Assembly (NCBI RefSeq): GCF_014773245.1
Contig: NZ_JACWMX010000002.1
Location: 496,001 to 560,000, forward strand
DNA: 64,000 bases
Source of the DNA: Mucilaginibacter glaciei
Lineage (GTDB): Bacteria > Bacteroidota > Bacteroidia > Sphingobacteriales > Sphingobacteriaceae
Reading direction: 5' to 3'
Shown here piece after piece: positions 29,356 through 37,811 of the stretch; the first letter of the stretch is position 1, and each line of letters begins with the position of its first letter. The notes under the pieces are model-generated. The model saw only the letters and a program-made list of their open reading frames with translations. It did not search any database and had not been told where the DNA came from. The position numbers and the translations under genes are program-made.

Positions 29356-29387
29356 GTTTATTCAGTTAGATAGATTTAAATAATGGA

Positions 29388-29419
29388 TAAAAAATAGGCA
29401 TGCACAAATGCCTGCCTAT
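29388..29419 (-). terminator. Terminator after creD
   Basis: On the minus strand AGGCAT pairs with ATGCCT around a TTTGTGC-type loop, followed by ATTTTTTA. An alternative longer pairing uses ATAGGCA/TGCCTAT. It lies 11 bases beyond the creD stop and is a good intrinsic terminator for the creD operon. Confidence 0.75.
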
Positions 29420-29429
29420 CAAAAAGTAC

Positions 29430-30761
29430 TTAGTGGTTATCCCAATTGATCTTTCTGGAGAAATACATCAGCGCAGCTACAATTACAAACAAGGCGATAC
29501 TGCCAACCATCAGCGCGTAATCTTCTAATTGGATAATCACAAATATAAAGGTGTAGAATACTGTTAAGATGATGGAGAATAACACCGCAGCCTTAACGTT
29601 TTTAAGTAGCGATGCCGTGAATAAGCTTATTAAACCTATTGTACTGATAGATGAGATTAGGTAAGCATAGTTGTACCCAATCTTTTCTGCAAATGAAAGC
29701 AGCAATGTATAATATACAATCATAGCAGCTCCTATCAGCGTGTAGTTAAACAAATGGATGCGCTGCTTTCGGATAAGCTCGGTAAGGAAAAGAGACACAA
29801 ATGTTAATAATATAATAAGTGTAGCGTATTTAGCTGTCCGGGTAATCTTACGGTACTCACCTACGGGTACCTGCAGCCTAACGCCAAACTGCGCACTTAA
29901 ATGTGCCTTTTTTCCACTTAGCGTGGTATCGTTGTTGGCCCATTGCTGCGGAAATGGCCGGTTATAATACAAAAGGTGCCATTTAGCTTTGAAGCCCTTT
30001 TCGTTTACCACGCGATTATCGGGTAGATCGCGGCCGTTGAACTCCGGGCTTTTCCAGTTACCCGCAAGTTCTACATCAGTAGTTTTACCGATATGCAAAA
30101 AGTTAAGATCGTTGCTCCCTTTAATATCCAGCACGTAATTAAAGTTAATATTGCCTGTTTGCGGCAATACAAAACTTATCTGCATAGCGTTTTCAAAAAC
30201 ACGGCTTTGCTCTGTTAGTGGTTCAGCGTTGTAAATCTGCCCTTGCACATTTATGGCTGGGTTATTTTTGAGGCCTTTTAAATCGGTTATACCAAATATT
30301 AAGCGGGCCTTATCATACATTACCTGACCGGTTAAAAGATTAGCCTTCTGCAAATCGGGCTGACTAAAGTTTCCTTTCAATAGTACCTTAGTATTATATA
30401 CAGTAACATCTACCAGTCCTTTTTTATATAATTCCGTATTTAATCCGGCCTCAATATTTAAATTTTGCGGTAGTACATACAAGTATTCTATTACCGTTTG
30501 CACCGGTGCTTTCGAACCGGCGTTTGACACCTGCCGCTTGTAAGGCAACATCAAAATCGGACCCTGCACCAACTGGCTACCCGACCATTTGTTAGAAACA
30601 ATATTGATGTTATCTGTTTGATTGGCCTGCCGTTCTACGATCAGGTCCTGGATCCACGATTGCGGGATAAGCAGCAAAAGGATAAGCAGCGTAATAACGC
30701 CTAATTTAAATAAGATGGAGTTTTGATACCATTTTTCGGTTTTTTGCACTTGTTCTATCAT
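29430..30761 (-). CDS. creD: Inner membrane protein CreD (cell envelope integrity)
   Basis: 443 residues of the CreD family. In Enterobacteria and Xanthomonads, CreD belongs to the CreBC regulon and supports envelope integrity and beta-lactam tolerance. An N-terminal membrane helix (about 17-35, LGVITLLILLLLIPQSWI) is followed by a large periplasmic domain (about 36-315) and about five C-terminal membrane helices (from about 320 to the end). No creBC kinase/regulator is nearby; instead a wHTH regulator gene and a membrane protein gene lie directly upstream. A TACTTTG-N5-CAAAGTA palindrome 19 bases before the start probably controls it. Confidence 0.93.
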   Translation of the reverse strand: MIEQVQKTEKWYQNSILFKLGVITLLILLLLIPQSWIQDLIVERQANQTDNINIVSNKWSGSQLVQGPILMLPYKRQVSNAGSKAPVQTVIEYLYVLPQNLNIEAGLNTELYKKGLVDVTVYNTKVLLKGNFSQPDLQKANLLTGQVMYDKARLIFGITDLKGLKNNPAINVQGQIYNAEPLTEQSRVFENAMQISFVLPQTGNINFNYVLDIKGSNDLNFLHIGKTTDVELAGNWKSPEFNGRDLPDNRVVNEKGFKAKWHLLYYNRPFPQQWANNDTTLSGKKAHLSAQFGVRLQVPVGEYRKITRTAKYATLIILLTFVSLFLTELIRKQRIHLFNYTLIGAAMIVYYTLLLSFAEKIGYNYAYLISSISTIGLISLFTASLLKNVKAAVLFSIILTVFYTFIFVIIQLEDYALMVGSIALFVIVAALMYFSRKINWDNH

Positions 30762-30779
30762 GATTAATTTATTTAAAAG

Positions 30780-30798
30780 TACTTTGAATTACAAAGTA
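30780..30798 (-). promoter_or_regulatory. Palindromic operator TACTTTG-N5-CAAAGTA before creD
   Basis: A perfect 7-base inverted repeat (30780-30786 and 30792-30798) around AATTA. An identical palindrome lies before the gene starting at 31730. Its position, 19 bases before the creD ATG and just below the wHTH gene stop, marks it as a likely binding site of that wHTH regulator. Confidence 0.65.
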
Positions 30799-30813
30799 TA
30801 TAGGTAAAAAAAT

Positions 30814-31122
30814 TTATTTAGTTAATTTCTGATTTTTGATAATCTGTTCCAGCGCATCTAAATGCGTTTTAAAGGCTTGCCGGCCTTTGTCAGTAGCCTG
30901 GTAAGTGGTGTTAGGCTTGCGGCCCAAAAACGATTTATGCACCAGCATATACTCTTCTTTTTCCAAAGCTTTGAGGTGCGATGCCAGGTTACCGTCGGTA
31001 GTATCCAGTAGTTCCTTCAGCGAATTAAAGTCATACCTGTCGTTAACCACCAGCACACTCATAATTTGCAATCGCAGGCGGTTTTCAAAGGCCTTATCAA
31101 GTTTTTCAAAAGGGATATTCAC
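30814..31122 (-). CDS. Winged-helix transcriptional regulator of the creD operon
   Basis: 102 residues, a wHTH protein of the kind paired with creD in Bacteroidota (PadR/MarR-like, 'DNA-binding transcriptional regulator'). The helix-turn-helix lies in RLRLQIMSVLVVNDRYDFNS (about 16-35) and TTDGNLASHLKALEKEEYML (about 41-60), with the wing at FLGRKPNTTYQATDKGRQAF. There is no ligand domain. The start overlaps the stop of the upstream membrane gene by four bases (ATGA), and a palindromic operator lies downstream in front of creD. Self-control through the matching operator upstream of 31730 is likely. Confidence 0.88.
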   Translation of the reverse strand: MNIPFEKLDKAFENRLRLQIMSVLVVNDRYDFNSLKELLDTTDGNLASHLKALEKEEYMLVHKSFLGRKPNTTYQATDKGRQAFKTHLDALEQIIKNQKLTK

Positions 31123-31730
31123 TTGTCGTATTTAAAGTACATGATGCTGCCGTAAACAATGTGCAGCACGCCAAAACCAATTGCCCAAAATACCAAGCCA
31201 TAACCCGGCAGTAAAGCGGCAAACAAACCTAATGCAATTTCTATAATTCCTAAATATTGTACGTCTTTATAAGTGACGTTGCTGGCGCTTACCAATGCAA
31301 GGCCATAGAATATAAGTGTTGCCGGGGCCACAATACCAAAGTAGCCTCTCGAGATCAATATAAGTGATAGTAGACCGCCTGTTACCAGTGGCACAGCAAG
31401 ATTATATAAAAGTTGCCTACTGCTTCGCCCCCATGGGTTTTGTCCTTTTTGTTTGGCTTTGCGTAAGGTTAATATTAATCCTGTAATCAATGATAGGACT
31501 AATACCGCTAAGGCAATAAATAAAAGAGCAGGCACCGGGCTGTTTGGAAAATCACCTAAAAGCTCAGCCCTTGCCGTATAATTAAGTATAAAGTAAGCAA
31601 GTGCAACTCCAACAAGGGCATACACCCCAGCCAGCACACCCGATAGCCCACTGAGTGATATAAATTTTGATGACCGCTCCATCATACTCCGGATGGATTG
31701 CAGCTGGTCCTGAACTTCGTTTTCTTCCAC
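31119..31730 (-). CDS. Hypothetical six-helix membrane protein of the creD operon
   Basis: 203 residues with about six hydrophobic helices: roughly 18-45, 60-85, 100-120, 122-142, 150-168 and 172-195. A short charged N-terminus (MEENEVQDQLQSIRSMMERS) probably forms a cytoplasmic helix. I do not recognise a named family. The gene leads the operon: it overlaps the wHTH gene by four bases, and creD follows. A TACTTTG palindrome plus one extra half-site lies 8-34 bases before its start. Genes of this type commonly accompany the wHTH-creD pair in this phylum (from memory). Confidence 0.8.
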   Translation of the reverse strand: MEENEVQDQLQSIRSMMERSSKFISLSGLSGVLAGVYALVGVALAYFILNYTARAELLGDFPNSPVPALLFIALAVLVLSLITGLILTLRKAKQKGQNPWGRSSRQLLYNLAVPLVTGGLLSLILISRGYFGIVAPATLIFYGLALVSASNVTYKDVQYLGIIEIALGLFAALLPGYGLVFWAIGFGVLHIVYGSIMYFKYDK

Positions 31731-31737
31731 TTAAAAG

Positions 31738-31764
31738 TACTTTGTTATTCAAAGTAACAAAGTA
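31738..31764 (-). promoter_or_regulatory. Palindromic operator with three half-sites before the creD operon
   Basis: TACTTTG (31738-31744), TTATT spacer, CAAAGTA (31750-31756), then a second CAAAGTA (31758-31764), so that GTACTTTGTTA/TAACAAAGTAC also pairs. The spacing of the first pair is the same as in the copy at 30780. It sits eight bases before the start of the operon's first gene. Confidence 0.65.
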
Positions 31765-31798
31765 CAATTGGGTTATCCAAATAAAAATGAAAAATAAC

Positions 31799-32380
31799 TT
31801 AAATAGTAACTGCTGCTTTCACCAGGTAAGGCAATATATCCTTTTGAAAAGATACAAAATTCTTGCGCACATCGGAATCGCTTACGGATGTAAATGCAAA
31901 GCTGAATACAATGCTTTTGCTGCACTTGATCAAAAACCGAAGGCGTTGCTGGTAGGTATCATGCTTGCGTATATTAGGTAACTGGGTAAATGATTGCATC
32001 AGCAGTTCTTCCAACTCGTTAGAGAGGTTCTTTAAAAACTCCTGCGAATTGGTACTCTCGCGGATGAAATCCCAGCCAATAAATTCGTTACAGATGGTGT
32101 AAGATAAGCGACAGGTTTTCATGATCAGGTTGCTCAGATGCGTCTCCTCGTCAAGCTCGGGCGTATTGGTCGTCACCAGGTCATTTACACTTAGCTTGAT
32201 ATAGTCCATCAGCAGCACATGCAAAACGGCCTCTTTACTCTCAAAATACTTGTAAATTGTAGCTTTGGCTATTTTGGCACGCTTGGCAATTTCGTTTACA
32301 CTTGTTTTATGGTATCCGAACTTACGGAAAAGCTCCTGTGCTGCCCGTTTAATACTATCTTTAATTTTATCGGCTTCCAT
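31799..32380 (-). CDS. TetR/AcrR family transcriptional regulator
   Basis: 193 residues. The N-terminal TetR helix-turn-helix is clear: KRAAQELFRKFGYHKTSVNE, then IAKRAKIAKATIYKYFESKE (about residues 11-50). The C-terminal half is an all-helical ligand-binding/dimer domain of unknown ligand. The gene follows the Rieske-like lipoprotein gene after three bases and so is third in a pheS-lipoprotein-tetR unit. No efflux pump or other usual TetR target is adjacent. The ATG start is well supported by the HTH position. Confidence 0.92.
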   Translation of the reverse strand: MEADKIKDSIKRAAQELFRKFGYHKTSVNEIAKRAKIAKATIYKYFESKEAVLHVLLMDYIKLSVNDLVTTNTPELDEETHLSNLIMKTCRLSYTICNEFIGWDFIRESTNSQEFLKNLSNELEELLMQSFTQLPNIRKHDTYQQRLRFLIKCSKSIVFSFAFTSVSDSDVRKNFVSFQKDILPYLVKAAVTI

Positions 32381-32383
32381 TTA

Positions 32384-32794
32384 TCAATTATACACAATTA
32401 TCTCAAATTGTGTAGCATTCACCGTATACGCTTTAAGTGAACGCGTTGCCGGGGCTTTAACCGGCCCGCCATCTGTTAACGAAAATTTTGAACCGCTGCA
32501 AGGGTCGGTAACGGTAAAACCGGTATCGTCTAAAGTAACGGCGCACAGTTTCTCGGGTTGATAACTGCTACAGCGGTCATAAGCAACATAACCGTAAGCC
32601 CCACGATATAAAATAATACCTGCTACACCTGCACCAGATATTAACACTGCACCACCCTGTGCATTTAAAGTAGCTATGCGCGGGTCTGTTATAGGTATGC
32701 GCAGATTTACGGCCACGTTAGGCACCACATCGCCGGTTTTCCCGCAAGAGAAAAACAGCACGCTTACTATAGCCAGTATCAGCACATACCTCAT
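32384..32794 (-). CDS. Rieske-fold-like lipoprotein lacking most iron-sulfur ligands
   Basis: 136 residues. A lipoprotein signal (LFFSC, C17) anchors it in an envelope membrane. The mature part follows the Rieske order: YGYVAYDRCSSYQPEKLCAV, then FTVTDPCSGSKFSLTDGGPV. Compared with the Rieske boxes CTHxGC and CPCHGS, the two disulfide cysteines are kept (C84 and C99), but the box 1 His is S77, the box 2 ligand Cys is D97 and the box 2 His is S100. It probably cannot hold a 2Fe-2S cluster. It overlaps pheS by four bases and ends three bases before tetR, so it is translationally coupled. Confidence 0.82.
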   Translation of the reverse strand: MRYVLILAIVSVLFFSCGKTGDVVPNVAVNLRIPITDPRIATLNAQGGAVLISGAGVAGIILYRGAYGYVAYDRCSSYQPEKLCAVTLDDTGFTVTDPCSGSKFSLTDGGPVKAPATRSLKAYTVNATQFEIIVYN

Positions 32795-33828
32795 ATAATT
32801 TCGCTCTGGAACTGTTTAAGGAATTTAGTATCATTCTCTGAGAATAAGCGCAGATCGCGGATCACATACTTTAAGTTAGCGATACGCTCCATACCCATAC
32901 CAAACGCGAAGCCGGTAAATTTCTTGCTGTCGATGCCGCAATTCTCCAACACGTTAGGGTCAACCATACCGCAACCCAATATCTCTACCCAGCCGCTGTA
33001 TTTACACATATTACAGCCCGCACCTTTACAAATGGTACAAGAAATATCCATCTCGGCAGATGGCTCGGTAAACGGAAAGTACGAAGGGCGGAAACGCACC
33101 TGTGTACCCTCGCCGTAAAGCTCTTGTACAAAGTGATACAGGGTTTGCTTCAGGTCAGAGAATGACACATTTTCGTCAACATATAAACCCTCTACCTGAT
33201 GGAAAAAACAATGGGCACGGGCAGATATAGCCTCGTTACGATATACCCGGCCCGGCATAATTGCGCGGAACGGTGGCTTACCCTGCTCCATCATCCTAAC
33301 CTGTACAGATGAGGTATGCGTACGCAAAGCAATGTCACCCTTTTCCTGATCGCCTTTACGGATAAAGAAAGTGTCCTGCATGTCGCGGGCCGGGTGCTCC
33401 TCCGGGAAGTTGAGCGCCGAGAAGTTATGCCAGTCGTCTTCAATCTCCGGCCCTTCGGCCACAACGAAGCCCAAGCGTTTAAAAATATCGATGATCTCAT
33501 TACGTACTAACGATAAGGGATGGCGCGAGCCTACCTCAAAACCATCGCCGGGCAAAGTCAGGTCGATTTCAGATTTCGGATCTACAATTTCGGATGTAAG
33601 GCTTTCCTTGATCTCCTCGTAACGTGCTTCGGCAAATTGCTTAAACTGATTTAGCACTTTACCAAAGGTGCGTTTCTCCTCGGGGCCAACAGTTTTAAAT
33701 TCCTCAAACAGGTCTTTAATTAAACCTTTGGTTCCCAAAAATTTTATCCGGAATGCCTCTAACTCATCAGCCTTGGCGGCTGTGAAAGCTTTAATCTCGG
33801 CAGTATACTGATCTATTTTCGATTGCAT
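32791..33828 (-). CDS. pheS: Phenylalanyl-tRNA synthetase alpha subunit
   Basis: 345 residues. With PheT it forms the alpha2beta2 synthetase that charges tRNA-Phe. An N-terminal coiled-coil arm (1-90) is followed by the class II catalytic core. Motif 2 lies at GRVYRNEAISARAHCFFHQVEG, and motif 3 is FAFGMGMERIANLKY at the C-terminus. The insert SCTICKGAGCNMCKYSGW carries a cysteine cluster typical of this subunit in Bacteroidota. pheT is not adjacent, as is common in the phylum. The stop overlaps the start of the Rieske-like lipoprotein gene by four bases. Confidence 0.97.
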   Translation of the reverse strand: MQSKIDQYTAEIKAFTAAKADELEAFRIKFLGTKGLIKDLFEEFKTVGPEEKRTFGKVLNQFKQFAEARYEEIKESLTSEIVDPKSEIDLTLPGDGFEVGSRHPLSLVRNEIIDIFKRLGFVVAEGPEIEDDWHNFSALNFPEEHPARDMQDTFFIRKGDQEKGDIALRTHTSSVQVRMMEQGKPPFRAIMPGRVYRNEAISARAHCFFHQVEGLYVDENVSFSDLKQTLYHFVQELYGEGTQVRFRPSYFPFTEPSAEMDISCTICKGAGCNMCKYSGWVEILGCGMVDPNVLENCGIDSKKFTGFAFGMGMERIANLKYVIRDLRLFSENDTKFLKQFQSEII

Positions 33829-33873
33829 CGACTACTATATTTCAAAAAATTCAACAATAAATAAAAGGTGCAT

Positions 33874-35064
33874 TTAGTTAATCACAGCCAATTCCTTACC
33901 TACTTTGGTAAAGGCAGCGATCGCTTTGTCCAAATGTTCCCTATCGTGCGCGGCCGAGATCTGTACACGGATCCTTGCTTTGCCCTGCGGCACCACCGGG
34001 TAATAAAAGCCTATTACGTAAATGCCTTCGTTAAGCATTTTAGCGGCAAATTCCTGCGCTAATTTTGCCTCATACAACATCACCGGAACTATTGGGTGCA
34101 CGCCGGGCTTGATATCAAAACCAGCGGCGGTCATCTTTTCGCGGAAGAATTGTGTGTTGGTTTCCAACTTATCGCGAAGATCTGTGGTTTCGCTGAGCAT
34201 ATCCAATACCGCAATTGATGCACCGGTAATTGCCGGGGCCAAAGTATTACTGAACAAGTATGGCCTTGAACGCTGGCGTAACATATCAATAATTTCCTTA
34301 CGGCCGGATGTGAAACCACCCGATGCACCACCCAGGGCTTTACCTAAAGTACCTGTAATAATATCGATTTTACCCATCACATTATGATGCTCATGCGTAC
34401 CGCGGCCGGTTTTGCCCATAAAACCACTGCAATGGCTCTCGTCTATCATTACCAAAGCATTGTACTGTTCAGCAAGGGCACAAATTTTATCTAACTGGGC
34501 AATCGTGCCATCCATAGAAAAGGCTCCGTCTGTCACAATGATGCGGTGGCGCAAATCCTGCGTGGCCTTTAATTGCTCTTCCAGGTCGGCCATGTCATCA
34601 TGCTTATACCGCTTGCGCTGGGCCTTACATAAACGTACACCATCAATAATGGATGCATGGTTCAACTCATCAGATATGATTGCATCCTGATCATTAAACA
34701 ATGGTTCAAAAACGCCCCCGTTAGCATCAAATGCCGCTGCGTATAGTATGGTATCTTCCGTTCCTAAAAAATCGGCTATTTTTTGTTCAAGTTCTTTATG
34801 TATATCCTGCGTACCGCAAATGAACCTTACCGACGACAGGCCGTAACCATGCGTATCCATGGCAGCTTTGGCAGCCTCAATTACTTTTTTGTTGCCGGAT
34901 AGGCCCAGGTAATTGTTGGCGCAAAAGTTAATTACTTCCTTACCGCCCTGCACGGTAATATCTGCACCTTGCGCCGATGTTATAATTCTTTCATTTTTAT
35001 ATAACCCTGCGTTTTCAATATCGGCAAGTTCCTGCTGTAAAACAGGTTGCAATGTTTTATACAT
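33874..35064 (-). CDS. kbl: Glycine C-acetyltransferase (2-amino-3-ketobutyrate CoA ligase)
   Basis: 396 residues, a PLP enzyme of the alpha-oxoamine synthase family. It converts 2-amino-3-ketobutyrate and CoA to glycine and acetyl-CoA in threonine breakdown. The N-terminus closely follows E. coli Kbl ([20 protein letters not shown], then [13 protein letters not shown]). The PLP lysine is in [12 protein letters not shown] (about residue 244), and the His ring-stacking residue falls in [12 protein letters not shown]. Threonine dehydrogenase is not adjacent. A family relative acting on cysteate (sulfonolipid synthesis) exists, but the sequence fits Kbl. It is divergent from the DUF5686 gene across a 129-base gap with no recognised site. 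Confidence 0.94.
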   Translation of the reverse strand: MYKTLQPVLQQELADIENAGLYKNERIITSAQGADITVQGGKEVINFCANNYLGLSGNKKVIEAAKAAMDTHGYGLSSVRFICGTQDIHKELEQKIADFLGTEDTILYAAAFDANGGVFEPLFNDQDAIISDELNHASIIDGVRLCKAQRKRYKHDDMADLEEQLKATQDLRHRIIVTDGAFSMDGTIAQLDKICALAEQYNALVMIDESHCSGFMGKTGRGTHEHHNVMGKIDIITGTLGKALGGASGGFTSGRKEIIDMLRQRSRPYLFSNTLAPAITGASIAVLDMLSETTDLRDKLETNTQFFREKMTAAGFDIKPGVHPIVPVMLYEAKLAQEFAAKMLNEGIYVIGFYYPVVPQGKARIRVQISAAHDREHLDKAIAAFTKVGKELAVIN

Positions 35065-35193
35065 ATAAATAGATTTAAAGCCCCAAAATTAAACATTACA
35101 GCGCAAATGAACAGCTTACAGCAACATTTTAAATAAATTAGGGTCGTAAACAAACATTTTGATATAAAAAGTATTACATGTAAAAATCCCCGT

Positions 35194-37677
35194 ATGAAGA
35201 GATCCCTACTTTTTATCTGCTTCGCGCTGTTCGCCATTAGCGCGTCTGCACAGCAATATCTGCTATCCGGCATAATTACCGGCCAAAAAAATATGCCTGT
35301 TGGTTTCGCGTCTGTATATATCCGCAACTCAACCTATGGTACTACCGCCAACGAAAATGGTAAGTACCAGTTTAAATTAAGCCCGGGCAAATACACAGTT
35401 ATTTACCGCTACGCCGGTTATAAAGAACAAGCCGAAAATATTACAATTACCGACCATGACGAGGTGCACGATATACAAATGGCTGATGAGGTGTTTCGCT
35501 TTAGCCAGGTATCTGAAGAGTGGAAGCGTAACCGCGACCCTGGCGACACCATTATCCGCCGTGTTGTCGCCTTACGTCAACAACACCTGCATGAAGTAAA
35601 CGGTTACTCTTGCGCCGTATACACCAAAGGCGTGCAAAAACTGCTCAGTTCGCCGAAGGCACTGGCTGGCAGGGCAGTTACAAAGGCGCTCGATCTGGAT
35701 TCTATGGGCCGTGGAATCCTTTACCAGTCAGAAGCTTTATCCAATTTTAATTATGGCGGGTCTGATAATAAGATCAAGGAGGTAACTATAGCCTCCAGGA
35801 TTACCGGTATCAACACAGCCTTTAGCTATAATAAAGCTTCAGATTTGCAGGTAAACTTTTACAAAAACGTATTTACTATTAATGGCTTAAGTACCCGCAG
35901 TTTCGTATCGCCGCTGGCTTCAGATGCCTTTAATTTTTATAAGTATAAACTAATAGGCAGTTCAGTGCAAAACGGCCGCACCATTGATAAAATAGAGGTA
36001 ATACCTAAACATAGTTACGGCCAGTACTTTACCGGTTTCCTTTACATTGTTGAAGGCGATTGGCGCATTTATGGGGTCGACCTATTGCTGACCAAACAAA
36101 CTAATAGTTTAAACTTAGTTGATACGCTGGAAGTTAGGCAACAGTACCTGCCTATTACCGATAGCGTTTGGATGCCGGGGTCCGTTCACTTCAACTTTAA
36201 AGGGACTGTGTTAGGGTTTAAATTTGGAGGCTTCTATTCCAGCATCTATAACAACTATAAAATAAACCCCGATTTCCCTAAAGGCTATTTTACCGGCGAA
36301 GTGCTGAAGGTTGATACTGCCACCAGCTTACGTACAAAAAACTATTGGGACTTAAACCGCCCGGTACCTCTAACGCGCCAGGAGGCCCGCGACTATTTCA
36401 AAAAGGACAGTATTGCAACCAATCATTTAACCAGCGCCTACCTTGATACCTTACAGCACACTAAAAATAATATCAATTACCTAAGCTATTTAATATTTGG
36501 ATATAGTGCAAGCAACCGAAGCAATCGCGACTCGTTGTATGTTTTCCCGTTCCTTCAAACTTTTTATTATAACACAGTTGAAGGTTTCGGGATAAATGCA
36601 AAAGTGCGCTACAGTAAAACGATAGATGATTTACACTCATTAAGTATTACTCCGGCGCTACGTTATGGTTTTTCTAACAAGTTGTTTAGCGCCAATATTT
36701 TAACCGAGTACAAGAACGACCCTTTCCATAATGCTAAGTTTTGGGTGAATTTTGGTAGCGATGTGCTCGATCTGAATAATGTGGGCACACGGTCATTATA
36801 TTTTAATACCCTGAGTACCATATTGTATGAAAATAACTATGTAAAATATTACCGGTCGCAATTTGGAGGTTTTGGCTACCAACGCGAACTGGCCAACGGC
36901 GTTTTGTGGAGCGGTAGCTTAAGCTACTCCAGCCGTACACAACTATATAACAATGCATTGGGCAGATTGATAGACGTGAAAGATAAGGCCTTTACATCTA
37001 ACAACCCTTTGGCACCAGATGGCACCCCACCGGGCGACAGATCGTTCCTTTTTCCGCAGCACCAGGCATTGGCATTGAATACATCCGTCATTTTAACTTT
37101 CGATCAGCAGTATATCACCCGCAGCAATGGCAAATTCAATCTGCCGTCAAAATATCCCACGTTAACGGTAAACTACCGTAAAGGTATTGATAAAGCGTTC
37201 GGATCTGACGTAGATTACGATTTTGCATCGTTAGATGTCTCTCAATCTAACATCAGGGTGGGCTTCTCCGGTTTTTCGTCGTTTAAATTGACCACCGGCG
37301 ATTTCTTTAACAATAAGAAGCTTTACTTCATGGACTTTTACCATTATTTAGGTAACCAGGGTACTACATTTGATCCTACTTACATTGGGTCGTTTCACTT
37401 CCTTCCGTTTTATACTTACAGTACCAGCGGTGAGTTCTTTGAAGCGCATTATCAGCATAATTTCGCCGGGTCGTTACTGGGTAAGGTGGCCCTTTTACGT
37501 AAGCTTAAATTGGAAGAAATTATTGGGGCAAACTACCTTACAACTAAGGGCAACCCTAATTACCGGGAGTTTTACGTAGGTTTTCAACGTTTAATATTCA
37601 GGGTAGATTATGGTATATCCTATGCGGGCAACAAAAAATATCTGCAAGGTTTCCGGATCTTTTACGGGATACGCTAA
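35194..37677 (+). CDS. DUF5686 outer-membrane protein with carboxypeptidase-regulatory-like domain
   Basis: 827 residues. The signal peptide (MKRSLLFICFALFAISASAQ) is followed by a CarboxypepD_reg-like beta-sandwich (about 22-105; YLLSGIITGQKNMPVGFASV, STYGTTANENGKYQFKLSPG). The long remainder, beta-rich and aromatic, matches DUF5686 proteins predicted to form an outer-membrane barrel (multiple amphipathic strands ending in Arg). These are Bacteroidota-specific and not biochemically defined. It has no SusD partner, so it is not a classical SusC. It ends with a strong hairpin terminator before trhO. Confidence 0.88.
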   Translation: MKRSLLFICFALFAISASAQQYLLSGIITGQKNMPVGFASVYIRNSTYGTTANENGKYQFKLSPGKYTVIYRYAGYKEQAENITITDHDEVHDIQMADEVFRFSQVSEEWKRNRDPGDTIIRRVVALRQQHLHEVNGYSCAVYTKGVQKLLSSPKALAGRAVTKALDLDSMGRGILYQSEALSNFNYGGSDNKIKEVTIASRITGINTAFSYNKASDLQVNFYKNVFTINGLSTRSFVSPLASDAFNFYKYKLIGSSVQNGRTIDKIEVIPKHSYGQYFTGFLYIVEGDWRIYGVDLLLTKQTNSLNLVDTLEVRQQYLPITDSVWMPGSVHFNFKGTVLGFKFGGFYSSIYNNYKINPDFPKGYFTGEVLKVDTATSLRTKNYWDLNRPVPLTRQEARDYFKKDSIATNHLTSAYLDTLQHTKNNINYLSYLIFGYSASNRSNRDSLYVFPFLQTFYYNTVEGFGINAKVRYSKTIDDLHSLSITPALRYGFSNKLFSANILTEYKNDPFHNAKFWVNFGSDVLDLNNVGTRSLYFNTLSTILYENNYVKYYRSQFGGFGYQRELANGVLWSGSLSYSSRTQLYNNALGRLIDVKDKAFTSNNPLAPDGTPPGDRSFLFPQHQALALNTSVILTFDQQYITRSNGKFNLPSKYPTLTVNYRKGIDKAFGSDVDYDFASLDVSQSNIRVGFSGFSSFKLTTGDFFNNKKLYFMDFYHYLGNQGTTFDPTYIGSFHFLPFYTYSTSGEFFEAHYQHNFAGSLLGKVALLRKLKLEEIIGANYLTTKGNPNYREFYVGFQRLIFRVDYGISYAGNKKYLQGFRIFYGIR

Positions 37678-37689
37678 GGCTAATATAGA

Positions 37690-37744
37690 GACAGAGAGTC
37701 TGGAAGGATTTGTCAAATGCATCTTCCGGACTTTCTGTCTTTTC
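37690..37744 (+). terminator. Strong terminator after the DUF5686 gene
   Basis: GACAGAGAGTCTGGAAG (37690-37706) pairs with CTTCCGGACTTTCTGTC (37723-37739) with two mismatches, followed by TTTT. It separates the DUF5686 transcript from trhO and rules out a trhO start at 37710, which would be inside the hairpin. Confidence 0.8.
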
Positions 37745-37762
37745 AACTTTCGGACTAATTAT

Positions 37763-37770
37763 TATCTTTG
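37763..37770 (+). promoter_or_regulatory. -7 promoter box (TATCTTTG) for trhO
   Basis: Exact TAnnTTTG match, 42 bases before the ATG at 37812 and after the upstream terminator. No clear -33 element is visible. Confidence 0.45.
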
Positions 37771-37811
37771 CACTTCATTTAACACTGTTTGCAGCAGTAT
37801 CAATGGATGTT

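Noticed and set aside
33874..35064. Cysteate acyltransferase (sulfonolipid synthesis) instead of Kbl
   Set aside because: The N-terminal and active-site stretches match E. coli Kbl very closely, more than expected for a different acyl acceptor.
37710..37811. Longer trhO start with a hydrophobic leader
   Set aside because: It begins inside a strong terminator hairpin and covers the promoter box.
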